This document shows positions 18,423 through 26,657 of a DNA stretch of 28,641 nucleotides, one piece after another; position 1 is the stretch's first letter; each line of letters starts with the position of its first letter. The stretch spans positions 1 through 28,641 of the forward strand of contig CAJWLW010000032.1 of the NCBI GenBank assembly GCA_913042885.1, written 5' to 3'. A program made the translations under genes and the position numbers. The notes beneath the pieces are model-generated. The model saw only the letters and a list, made by a program, of their open reading frames with translations, was not told the origin of the DNA and ran no database searches. The DNA comes from an uncultured Lentisphaeria bacterium. Its GTDB lineage: Bacteria > Verrucomicrobiota > Lentisphaeria > JABSQK01 > CAJWLW01.

Positions 18423-19340
18423 ATGAGCGGATTGAGTTCAAGCGAGATAGAGAATGGCCTGCGGAAACTGGGTGTCCAGGCTGGCGACACGACGCTGGTG
18501 CACTCCGCGATGCGGACCATGGGCCACGTGGAAGGCGGTGCGAAGACATTCGTGGATACGCTGTTGGGAATGCTGGGGCCAAGCGGTACGTTGGTGGTTC
18601 CCACCTTTACCTTTGCCCACGAAGCTGAAGACAATCCCGTCGTCGATCCGGCAGCAGACCATTCGGAAATGGGAATTATTACAGAAACGGCTCGTCTATA
18701 TCCCGATGCGCGTCGGAGCACGGCGTTTCGTCACAGTTTCGCGGCAATCGGCAAGTGGTCCGGGGTGGTCGCTGGAAACGACGCGGCGCTGTCACCGTTT
18801 GACCTGCGTTCGTCGTTTGGAGTCATGGCGGCGTTGAACACAAAAGTGATAATGCTTGGCGTCACGTATGCGAGTTCGACCAGCCACCACTTTGCGGAGT
18901 TCGTGTGCGAGGTGCCCTATCGTCAGGTGATTTCCCTGAATACCAAAGTCCGTCAGACCAGCGGCAAGGTCGTCGAGCAGCCGATGATGGACTACCAGCC
19001 GAAGAGCGAAGGGGGGTCCTACTACGGAACACGTGGACCTGACTTCAATCGACTGGGACAAATGCTTGAAGACCAGGGGGTGGTGAACACCGCCTTCATT
19101 GGAAATGCCGCAGTCCGGCAGTTTGCCATGCGTGATTTACTGGACCTGGCCCGACTGGAGGCCGCCCAGGACTACAATGTTTTTCGCTCGCCGGACGGCG
19201 AACCCCACAACACGACAGCATTGAAGTTTGGTTGCTCGATCGATAGTCCCGAACTCATTGATGGAGCTGGACGAGTTCACGCGGTTGAGTGGTGTGTGAA
19301 GGATGTCGACAAACTGATCCTGCCAAGAGCTGATGTATAA
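18423..19340 (+). CDS. AAC(3)-family N-acetyltransferase homolog with a chimeric 3' end
   Basis: 305 residues with the marks of the antibiotic N-acetyltransferase (AAC(3)) family: GDTTLVHSAMRTMGHVEGG at 21-39, GPSGTLVVPTFTFAH at 52-66, STAFRHSFAAIGKW around 98-112, and TKVIMLGVTYASSTSHHFAE around 140-160. These proteins move acetyl from acetyl-CoA to an amino group of an aminosugar; many genomic members are not resistance enzymes, and the setting here (carbohydrate genes) favours another amino-sugar substrate. AAGGA lies about 9 bases before the ATG. The last codons (PRADV then stop) lie in sequence that, one frame over, encodes the end of a lost array paralog (QELMYNFISVQP). So the natural C-terminus was probably replaced by recombination, though the conserved core appears intact. 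Confidence 0.85.
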   Translation: MSGLSSSEIENGLRKLGVQAGDTTLVHSAMRTMGHVEGGAKTFVDTLLGMLGPSGTLVVPTFTFAHEAEDNPVVDPAADHSEMGIITETARLYPDARRSTAFRHSFAAIGKWSGVVAGNDAALSPFDLRSSFGVMAALNTKVIMLGVTYASSTSHHFAEFVCEVPYRQVISLNTKVRQTSGKVVEQPMMDYQPKSEGGSYYGTRGPDFNRLGQMLEDQGVVNTAFIGNAAVRQFAMRDLLDLARLEAAQDYNVFRSPDGEPHNTTALKFGCSIDSPELIDGAGRVHAVEWCVKDVDKLILPRADV

Positions 19341-19386
19341 CTTCATCAGTGTTCAGCCCTATTTCGAGTCTGAAGAGCCATTGTGA
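19324..19386 (+). pseudogene. Last 20 codons of a lost array paralog
   Basis: The frame reads QELMYNFISVQPYFESEEPL and then TGA. It matches the C-terminus of copy B (QELIYNYVHVQPYFESEEPL) and the FISVQPYF end of C, D and F. No upstream part of that paralog remains: the AAC(3) gene abuts at about 19322 and runs into it in another frame. The fragment still supplies the stop codon and binding site arrangement used by copy E. It marks the right boundary of the rearranged segment. Confidence 0.85.
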
Positions 19387-19397
19387 GGAATAGAACG

Positions 19398-22166
19398 ATG
19401 AAACAAATAGGTATAGCCTGGGCACTGGCTGTTCTTCTCAGCAGTGCGGTCGGTGCAGAAATCGAGGGGCTGGTGGGCTACTGGCCTTTTGACGAAGCTG
19501 GAGGCGAGGTCGCCGGAGATGCGAGCGGCAACGAGAACGACGGCACGATCCACGGCGCGGCATTCGTCAAGAGCCCCAAAGGCCATGCACTCGGTTTCGA
19601 CGGCGTCGATGACTTTGTGGCGTGCGGGGCCAGCAAAAGCCTGCAACAACTCGAGCGTGCCGGAACGATCGAGCTGTGGTTCAAGCCCGAAGAATTGCAG
19701 GGCGGACTGGTCAACTGGAGCACCGGATCAGGCTGGGAGGACGAACGACTTGTCGTCGCGTTTAAGGCCCGAAAAGGCACGGTCGAGTTTCTTCATGCCG
19801 CGTCGGATGGTACGGGCCTGGGGAAGCACGCTCGCCAATACGATCTCGACATGCCGGTAAAGAACTCCTGGAACCATCTGGCACTGACCTTCGACGGCGG
19901 CACGATTACTTACCACCTGGATGGACGGATGCGTCGGGTTCACTCCCGTAAGTTCGCTCGGTCCAATCTGGAGGGCGTCCCCCTGTGGATTGGCAGGTGT
20001 CAGGGACTTGGAAAAGAGTTCTTCAAAGGGACGATGGACGAGATTCGGATCTATAACAGGGCCCTCTCAGATGAAGAAATTCTGGCCCATTATAAAGAAG
20101 ATGCTGCAGCATTCGGAAAAGACACGTCTGTGTTCCAGAGGCCAGAAATCAGGATAGAAGTTTTCCCCGAACCAGGATGGATCGCGGTTGAGGTCGATTA
20201 TGGTCTCATGCGGCCTTTGCCGGAAGGTTCTTCCGTCGAGGTGCAGATACTGGACGCCCAGGGGGCCAAGACGCTTGCGAGGAAAGCAGAGAGAATCCAA
20301 CCGCAGACCATGACGCTCAACGTCGTGCTGAACGCCGTACCCTTGCAGCCCGGGAACTATCTCACTCGTACCAGCATAATTGCAGCCGACGGTAGTCCGA
20401 TTGGCAGGCCGGTGGCGCAGTCGGTCTCCTGGCCGGGCCAGTCCGAAGCATTCAAGGGAGTTAAGATACTGAACAACGTCGTCTGGGAACTTCTAAGCGT
20501 TGAATCGGGAACTGTGGATGGAACCCGGGCATATGCGTTTAAGTCCCCCAAGACACGATGGGCCTATGTCGTGATAGCCGCAGACGCAAGCGAGGGGGGG
20601 CTTGATATATCGCTTGACGGATACGAGAAAATCATCTCATTTGAAAAGGGTGAGAAAGGGACAAAGGAAAGCATGCGGTTTCTGCCAGAAGGGGAGCATC
20701 AGTTGGGTGTCCGCAGTGGGGGCCCTTGTCGAATTGAAACCCTTGTGGTCCGCTCGATACCAGTAATTTACTCTCATGAATTCCTCGGCGAGCCATTCAT
20801 CAAGTTGGACATGTCGCCAGGGGATTTTATCGAAAAATATGTCATGAGCAACGTCAATACGTTCAGCCTTGGTGGGTCGCAGACAGATCATCCCTTCTTC
20901 AGAAAGTGGCAGGCGGCGAGTCGAGGGAGATGGAGATGGCTCACTGGGACCTCTGGGCTTTGGGAAGCTGGAGATCTAAAACCCCTCACAGTGGAGCAAG
21001 CGTACGAGCATGTATCTACAACCGGAGGCTTTCTGAGTCCACTCCTTGACGGCATAATTTTTGACGAATTCGGCAACTCCGACCCGCTTTGCGCGGTCTA
21101 TGCCGAAGCAGTGCGGAAACTGGCCGCTGAGCCAAAGTACAAAGGCAAGCTCTTTTATGCCTATGCCAACCACCTGTATACCGGCGAAGATGGCATTGAG
21201 CTGATGAAGGCCGTGTCGGAGACAGGGGCAGCGATCGCCTGGAAGCGATACCTCAAAACTCAATCCAACGTGCTTACGGCTAGGGCGTTTTTGCAATACG
21301 AGCTTGTGGAGCGCGCCCGGGCCTGGCGCAATGGCTTCCCGCAGTCGCTCGAGTGCATTGCGGTGTGCATCGGGTACTTTACGAGACCTGGCGGCCATCT
21401 CCTGAACTCCACGCCATCAGTCAATTTTAAGACCCACCTCGATATGGAGTTCAACATCGTGGCAAATCACCCGGCTTTCTGGGGAACCTATGGGTTGATG
21501 GCATATCACAGCAACTACAACGATGAGGAAACCATTCGGTGGATGGTCAGGCTTTTCCGCCATTACGGCATCGATGGCAGAACCGAACCCGCGACGGACG
21601 AACCGTACCTGCTGAGCCACATCGAAAATCCAGATTTCATCAATGGCACCGAGGGATGGACGCTTGAACCGGCCGAGAAGGGTAGTATTCGACCCGTCTT
21701 CAAGCGCGGCTTCGGCTGGCACCAAGCACGGGTCGGCAGGACCGAGGGGGATACGTCTCTGCTCACTGTCAGAAGCGCCAGGCGGCCCAATCGCTTCTCT
21801 CAGGAAATCGAGAACCTTCAGCCCGGTCGGCTCTACTCATTCCGCATGTTCACCGGCGACCATAAGGATATGTCAAAAAAGGAGCAGCACGCCGTACGCA
21901 TTCAGATCGAGAACGCTACCTTGTTTCCAAAGAAAGGCTTCACCTACGTGCATTCCAATGCGGGGGGATCGAGAGCCTATCCACCCTACACCGAGGAAGG
22001 CTCAGCCTGGCTGAACTATTACTGGCGGATTTTTCGCGCCAACGGCACGACCGCGAAGCTTATTGTCTCCGATTGGGCAGACGATGATAATCTGGGCGGC
22101 GCAATCGGGCAGGAGCTCATGTATAACTACGTTCAGGTGCAATCCTATTATGCACCTGAGAAATAA
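19398..22166 (+). CDS. Array paralog E: secreted LamG protein with conserved DE-motif central domain
   Basis: 922 residues from the ATG at 19398 (GAGGA at 19385-19389, 8 bases upstream). The signal peptide MKQIGIAWALAVLLSSAVGA is cut before EIEG. LamG covers about 21-235, the Ig-like domain contains FPEPGWIAVEVDYGLMRPL, and the sandwich ends ESMRFLPEGEHQL / VRSIPV. The central domain has D556-E557 (IIFDEFGNSD), WKRYLKTQSN, GGHLLNSTPSVNFK and YNDEETIRW. The C-terminus begins NPDFINGTEGWTL. It is a mosaic: the signal region and C-terminal CBM-like part follow copy C, while a 203-base block in LamG is about 97.5% identical to copy F. The stop is followed by an inverted-repeat region before F. 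Confidence 0.88.
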   Translation: MKQIGIAWALAVLLSSAVGAEIEGLVGYWPFDEAGGEVAGDASGNENDGTIHGAAFVKSPKGHALGFDGVDDFVACGASKSLQQLERAGTIELWFKPEELQGGLVNWSTGSGWEDERLVVAFKARKGTVEFLHAASDGTGLGKHARQYDLDMPVKNSWNHLALTFDGGTITYHLDGRMRRVHSRKFARSNLEGVPLWIGRCQGLGKEFFKGTMDEIRIYNRALSDEEILAHYKEDAAAFGKDTSVFQRPEIRIEVFPEPGWIAVEVDYGLMRPLPEGSSVEVQILDAQGAKTLARKAERIQPQTMTLNVVLNAVPLQPGNYLTRTSIIAADGSPIGRPVAQSVSWPGQSEAFKGVKILNNVVWELLSVESGTVDGTRAYAFKSPKTRWAYVVIAADASEGGLDISLDGYEKIISFEKGEKGTKESMRFLPEGEHQLGVRSGGPCRIETLVVRSIPVIYSHEFLGEPFIKLDMSPGDFIEKYVMSNVNTFSLGGSQTDHPFFRKWQAASRGRWRWLTGTSGLWEAGDLKPLTVEQAYEHVSTTGGFLSPLLDGIIFDEFGNSDPLCAVYAEAVRKLAAEPKYKGKLFYAYANHLYTGEDGIELMKAVSETGAAIAWKRYLKTQSNVLTARAFLQYELVERARAWRNGFPQSLECIAVCIGYFTRPGGHLLNSTPSVNFKTHLDMEFNIVANHPAFWGTYGLMAYHSNYNDEETIRWMVRLFRHYGIDGRTEPATDEPYLLSHIENPDFINGTEGWTLEPAEKGSIRPVFKRGFGWHQARVGRTEGDTSLLTVRSARRPNRFSQEIENLQPGRLYSFRMFTGDHKDMSKKEQHAVRIQIENATLFPKKGFTYVHSNAGGSRAYPPYTEEGSAWLNYYWRIFRANGTTAKLIVSDWADDDNLGGAIGQELMYNYVQVQSYYAPEK

Positions 22167-22170
22167 TGAA

Positions 22171-22317
22171 ACCGTGAATACACGTGAATTAACGTGAATT
22201 AGGTGGACAGAAGGTGGGAGATTTGATTGGTGGCGATCTCGAACACTGGGCTCGTGCGTTGAATTCGTACGCCAACCGTTCACTGCAATAACTATTCACG
22301 TTAATTCACGGTTCAAC
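22171..22317. repeat. Inverted-repeat element between paralogs E and F (contains dispersed repeat copy 2)
   Basis: GTGAATTAACGTGAAT at 22184-22199 is the exact reverse complement of ATTCACGTTAATTCAC at 22294-22309, with about 94 bases between. The left arm is extended by a related ACCGTGAAT (22171-22179) and the right arm by GGTTCAA (22310-22316). The right arm also matches 3140-3163 upstream of the hydrolase gene. The interior has no open frame. It may be a small non-autonomous mobile element, a REP pair, or a stem-forming regulator before F. Confidence 0.65.
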
Positions 22318-22327
22318 ATCACGACCA

Positions 22328-22336
22328 GAGGAGGAA
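22328..22336 (+). promoter_or_regulatory. Ribosome binding site of paralog F
   Basis: GAGGAGGAA lies about 6 bases before the GTG at 22342. It supports this GTG as the start; no ATG with a comparable site lies nearby, and the frame then gives a good signal peptide (RTVSISLTLLLIACAPVRA). Confidence 0.75.
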
Positions 22337-22341
22337 GCACT

Positions 22342-25134
22342 GTGCGAACCGTTTCAATCTCGTTGACGCTTCTGTTGATAGCCTGCGCCCCGGTCCGGGC
22401 GGACGATAACGGGCTGATCCTGCACTACGCATTCGACGAGGGCGCGGGTACGAATGCCAAAGATTTGAGCCGCAACGGAAACGACGGCGAGGTTCACGGC
22501 GCGGCATTCGTCAAGAGTCCCAAAGGCCATGCACTTGGTTTCGACGGCGTCGATGACTTTGTGGCGTGCGCGGCAAGCAAAAGCCTGCAACAACTCGAGC
22601 GTGCCGGAACGATCGAGCTGTGGTTCAAGCCCGAAGAATTGCAGGGCGGCCTGGTCAACTGGAGCACCGGATCAGGCTGGGAGGACGAACGACTTGTGAC
22701 GGCGTTCAACACGCATCGAGGCGGGATGGACTTCATTCATGTCCAGGCGGATGGTCTGACGCTGGGGAAGCACTCTCGCATATACCAGCTCGACACGCCG
22801 ACAAAGAATGCATGGAACCATCTGGCCCTGACCTTCGACGGCGGCACCATTGCTTACTACCTCGATGGCCGGCTGCGTCGGGTTCACATGGCTGCGTACG
22901 CGCGACCAGACATAGCGGGCGTTCCCTTGTGGATTGGCAGGTGTGAGGGGATGGGAGAAGAGTTCTTCAAAGGTTCAGCGGATGAGGTCCGCATCTACAA
23001 CCGTGTCTTGTCGAGCGGGGAAATTCTCGCCCACTACAAGGAAGATGCGGCGGCATTCGGAAAAAAACCGGCATTGTTCGAGATGCCGGAGGTCGGGATC
23101 GAAGCCCTGCCGGAGCCCGGATGGATCGCGGTTAAGGCCGATTACAGTCTGATGCGGCCGTTGCCGGAAGGCTCTTCTATTGAGGTTCAGGTAGTGGCGG
23201 CCAAGGGGGCCAAGACGCTTGCCAGGAAGGTGGAGAGAATCCTGCCTCACACCATGATGCTCAACGTCATTGTGAACGCCGAGAGCTTGCCGCGCGGGGA
23301 GTACCTGACTCGCACGGCTGTCATTGCAGCAGGCGGTAAACCGATTGGCCAGCCGGTGGAGAAGTCCGTTTCCTGGCCCGGTCGGTCCGAAGAATTCAAG
23401 GGAATCAAGGTACTGAACAACGTTGTCTGGGAACTCCTCAAGGCTGAACAGAAAACCATAAACGGAACCGAGACTTACGCGTTCAAGAGTCCCAAGACGC
23501 GATGGGTCTATGTCAAAACAACTGCTGATGCGGAAGGCGGCAGAATTGATATATCGCTGCATCAATACAAGGACGTCATCTCCTTTGAAAAGGGTGAGAA
23601 AGGGACGAAGGAAACCATGCGATTCCTGCCGGCCGGGGCGCATGAGTTGATTGTCCGCAGCGCCGGCACGGGTCGGATTGAAACGCTCGAGGTCCGCTCG
23701 ATACCGGCACTTGTCTTTCATGAATTCATCAACTCGCCATTCATCAGTTTAGATATGTCGCGCTGGGACTTTATCGAGCAAAATATGAGCAGCGTCAATA
23801 CGTTCATCGTGGGCCGGGGGATCACAGGTCCGGAGGATTCAGGTCACGAGTTGTTCAAAAAGTGGCAGGCGAGTGACGGGAGATGGCGTTGGCTTATCGG
23901 GACCCCGCTGCCTTTCGAGGATGGCGATCTGAAGCTCGTCACAGCGGAAGAAGCGTACGACTATGCGGCCACACGTGAAGGCTTCCGCAGTCCACTCGTT
24001 GACGGCATCATTGTGGACGAATTCAGCAACTCCACCCCGCTTTGCGCGGTCTATGCCGAAGCGGTGCGGAAACTCGCCGCCACGCCCGAATACAAGGACA
24101 AGTTCTTTTATGCCTACGCCAACCACCTTTATACCGGCGAAGAGGGCATTGATCTGCTCAAGGCCATGTTGGAGACCGGGGCAGCGGTTGCCTGGAAGCG
24201 ATACCTGAAAACGCATTCCAACGAATTTACGGCCAGGGCGTTTCTGCAATACGAACTTGTCGAGCGCGTCCGAGCCTGGCGTGAGGCGATGCCGCAGTCG
24301 CTCGAGTGCATAGCGGTATGTCCCGGGTACTTTACGAGACCCGGTGGACATCTCCTCAACGCCACACCATCGGTCAATTACAAGACCTACCTTGACATGC
24401 AGTTCAACCTGGTGGCCAATGACCCGGCTTTCTGGGGAACCTTCGGGCTGATGGCGTATCACAGCGGTTACTCCGACGAGGAAACCATTCGCTGGATGTG
24501 CAGACTCTTCCGCTACTACGGTATCGAAGGCGAAAGCCGGCCGGCCACAAGCGATCCGTATGAATCCCCACATCTTGTCAACGGCGATTTTTTTGACGGA
24601 ATCAACGGCTGGACAGTTGGACCGGCGGAACAGGATAGCGTCCGTCCCGTGCTCAAACGCGGCCTCAGTCGGCTTCAAGCACGCTATCCCACAGGGGTAC
24701 CGGAGGGTGAGACCTGTTTGCTCATGGTCAGAAGCGCGAAAGGGCCTAACACCTTCTCTCAGGAAATCAAGAACCTTCAGCCCGGTCGGCTCTATTCATT
24801 CCGCATGCTAACCGGCGACTATAAGGATATGTCGGAAAAGGAGAACCATGCCGTACGTGTCCGTATCGAGAATGCGACCTTGATTCCAGAGAAAAGCGAC
24901 ACGTACTTGTATCCCAATCCCGGGCACGGGCGCTATCCGCCCTACGACAGGGAAGGCTCAGCCTGGATGAACTATCACTGGCGCGTATTTCGCGCCGACC
25001 ACCATTCGGCAAGACTGGTGATCTCTGATTGGATCAGTGACGACGAACCCGATGGACGTGTTGGCCAGCAGATGATGTACAATTTCATTAGTGTGCAACC
25101 GTATTTCTCCGAGGAGCTCGAAACCGATGAGTAA
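22342..25134 (+). CDS. Array paralog F: exported LamG protein with conserved DE-motif central domain
   Basis: 930 residues from a GTG. Export signal MRTVSISLTLLLIACAPVRA, then DDNG. The LIAC sequence resembles a lipobox, so F could be a lipoprotein anchored at its Cys, or be cut after VRA; the sequence cannot decide. LamG covers about 25-240 (LILHYAFDEGAGT ... DEVRIYNRVL), then Ig-like (LPEPGWIAVKADYSLMRPL) and the sandwich ending ETMRFLPAGAHEL / VRSIPA. The central domain has D559-E560 (IIVDEFSNST), WKRYLKTHSN, GGHLLNATPSVNYK and YSDEETIRW. The C-terminus begins NGDFFDGINGWTV. Its end overlaps the GH28-like gene by 8 bases (ATGAGTAA), implying coupled translation. Confidence 0.88.
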   Translation: MRTVSISLTLLLIACAPVRADDNGLILHYAFDEGAGTNAKDLSRNGNDGEVHGAAFVKSPKGHALGFDGVDDFVACAASKSLQQLERAGTIELWFKPEELQGGLVNWSTGSGWEDERLVTAFNTHRGGMDFIHVQADGLTLGKHSRIYQLDTPTKNAWNHLALTFDGGTIAYYLDGRLRRVHMAAYARPDIAGVPLWIGRCEGMGEEFFKGSADEVRIYNRVLSSGEILAHYKEDAAAFGKKPALFEMPEVGIEALPEPGWIAVKADYSLMRPLPEGSSIEVQVVAAKGAKTLARKVERILPHTMMLNVIVNAESLPRGEYLTRTAVIAAGGKPIGQPVEKSVSWPGRSEEFKGIKVLNNVVWELLKAEQKTINGTETYAFKSPKTRWVYVKTTADAEGGRIDISLHQYKDVISFEKGEKGTKETMRFLPAGAHELIVRSAGTGRIETLEVRSIPALVFHEFINSPFISLDMSRWDFIEQNMSSVNTFIVGRGITGPEDSGHELFKKWQASDGRWRWLIGTPLPFEDGDLKLVTAEEAYDYAATREGFRSPLVDGIIVDEFSNSTPLCAVYAEAVRKLAATPEYKDKFFYAYANHLYTGEEGIDLLKAMLETGAAVAWKRYLKTHSNEFTARAFLQYELVERVRAWREAMPQSLECIAVCPGYFTRPGGHLLNATPSVNYKTYLDMQFNLVANDPAFWGTFGLMAYHSGYSDEETIRWMCRLFRYYGIEGESRPATSDPYESPHLVNGDFFDGINGWTVGPAEQDSVRPVLKRGLSRLQARYPTGVPEGETCLLMVRSAKGPNTFSQEIKNLQPGRLYSFRMLTGDYKDMSEKENHAVRVRIENATLIPEKSDTYLYPNPGHGRYPPYDREGSAWMNYHWRVFRADHHSARLVISDWISDDEPDGRVGQQMMYNFISVQPYFSEELETDE

Positions 25135-26452
25135 CCAGAACATTCTTGACCATGGTGCAAAAGGCGACGGCGAGACCGATGACGCGGCGGCAATCCAGGC
25201 AACCATCGACAAGTGCGCGGCCGCGGGCGGCGGACGGGTCGTAGTGCCGGCCGGCAGAACGTTCGTCGCCGGACCTTTTGAGCTTCGCTCCAAGGTCGAG
25301 TTCCATCTCGAACATGGCAGCTGCGTAGTGGCAAATCCCGAGCGCGGACTGTATACCGATCAGGTTTTTCCCGGTTGGGACGACGGCACGAAGTGGATCC
25401 ATGCCACCGGCGCCGAAGACATTGCCGTTACCGGCAGCGGGGTCATTGATGGCCGCGGCAGAGCGTTCGTGGCAGATCGGCAGCCGCACCGGCACTGGCC
25501 GGCTTCCGGCCGGCCTTTCATGTTCAACTTCGAGGACTGCCGGCGCATCACCATGGAAGCCGTGACGCTGAGAGACTCCGCCTTCTGGGCAGTGCATCTC
25601 CTGGGCTGTGATGATGCCCTTTTCAACGGGATACGGATCCTGAACAATCCGCTGATGCCCAACTGCGACGGCATCGACCCGCACCGATCTCGCAATGTGC
25701 GCATCATTGGCTGCTATATCGAAGCCGGTGACGACTGCATCTGCCCGAAATCGGAAGCCGGATTCGAACATTATGGGGCAACCGAGGACATCATAGCCAG
25801 CGGCTGCACGTTGGTTTCCAGCTCCTGCGCCATCAAGATCGGCTCCGGTACGTACGGTGAATTCAGAAGGATGGTCTTCGACTCGTGCATCATCAGGAAC
25901 TCGCACCGCGGACTGGGGATCCAGCTCCGTGACGGGGGTGTGGTCGAGGATGTTCTCTTCTCGAACATGTTCATCGAGACGCGCTTCTGTGAGCAATTCT
26001 GGTGGGGCGACGCCACACCTGTTTACGTGACTGCTTTCGAGCGCGAGCCCGGCGCGCCGCTGGGCGTGGTCCGGGACATCCGGTTCTCCAACATCGCATG
26101 CCGCAGCGAAAACGGCGTTTATATAGCCGCAAACAAAACCGATGCGATTCGGGATATCACCTTTGACAACGTGTCGGTCAAGCTCGACAGGTGGACAACT
26201 TACCCGGGTGGAAATTATGACCGGCGTCCCAGTGTCATGGAGCCGGAGCGATCCGAAACGCCGACATCAGGCTTTCACCTCGATACCGCCAGCGATATCA
26301 CCATTAGAGACTGTTCAGTGACGTGGGGCGAGAACCTGCCCGAATACTACCGACACGCGCTCTGTGCGACGAATGTCACTGGCTTGACGACTGAGCGGTT
26401 GAAGGGCGATGCGGCTTTCCCGGATCGATACGAGGCCGTTGTAACGGAATAA
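25127..26452 (+). CDS. GH28-like right-handed beta-helix protein (polygalacturonase family relative)
   Basis: 441 residues from ATG 25127, with GAGGAG at 25111-25116; the 8-base overlap with F fixes the start. The opening YGAKGDG-type motif (DHGAKGDGETDDAAAIQ, 8-24) is the classic pectate-lyase/GH28 N-terminus, and repeated short strands (ITMEAVTLRDSAFWAVHL, VRIIGCYIEAGDDCI) build the beta-helix. The GH28 acids are present: NCDGID at 179-184 and GDD at 201-203. The next GH28 motif, GHG, reads SCA (about 233-235) in SSSCAIKIGSG, and the RIK motif reads IQL in GLGIQLRDGG. So the fold and acids are kept but the usual His and the Arg-Lys that bind galacturonate are not. I see no signal peptide. 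An exo-acting or different-substrate GH28 member is likely. Confidence 0.85.
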   Translation: MSNQNILDHGAKGDGETDDAAAIQATIDKCAAAGGGRVVVPAGRTFVAGPFELRSKVEFHLEHGSCVVANPERGLYTDQVFPGWDDGTKWIHATGAEDIAVTGSGVIDGRGRAFVADRQPHRHWPASGRPFMFNFEDCRRITMEAVTLRDSAFWAVHLLGCDDALFNGIRILNNPLMPNCDGIDPHRSRNVRIIGCYIEAGDDCICPKSEAGFEHYGATEDIIASGCTLVSSSCAIKIGSGTYGEFRRMVFDSCIIRNSHRGLGIQLRDGGVVEDVLFSNMFIETRFCEQFWWGDATPVYVTAFEREPGAPLGVVRDIRFSNIACRSENGVYIAANKTDAIRDITFDNVSVKLDRWTTYPGGNYDRRPSVMEPERSETPTSGFHLDTASDITIRDCSVTWGENLPEYYRHALCATNVTGLTTERLKGDAAFPDRYEAVVTE

Positions 26453-26657
26453 GACGGCGTAGAAGAACACGCCGACTCCGCTTAACTCACGCGGTCGGCA
26501 TGCACCGGGGCACGAAGATCCGCATTGTCCGGACAAGGCGATGGAATTCCTGCGGAGCTGGGAAGGGGCGCCGGCCAACCCTGGCGGTGAAACGGACGAG
26601 TCTGAGAATAAAAATCGGAGAATATGGTTGCCAACTTTTTGAAAGGAGAGGTACGCT

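Noticed and set aside
26455..26474. Hairpin CGGCGT / ACGCCG with an 8-base loop after the GH28-like gene
   Set aside because: A six-base stem without a T-tract is common by chance in such DNA; too weak to call a terminator.
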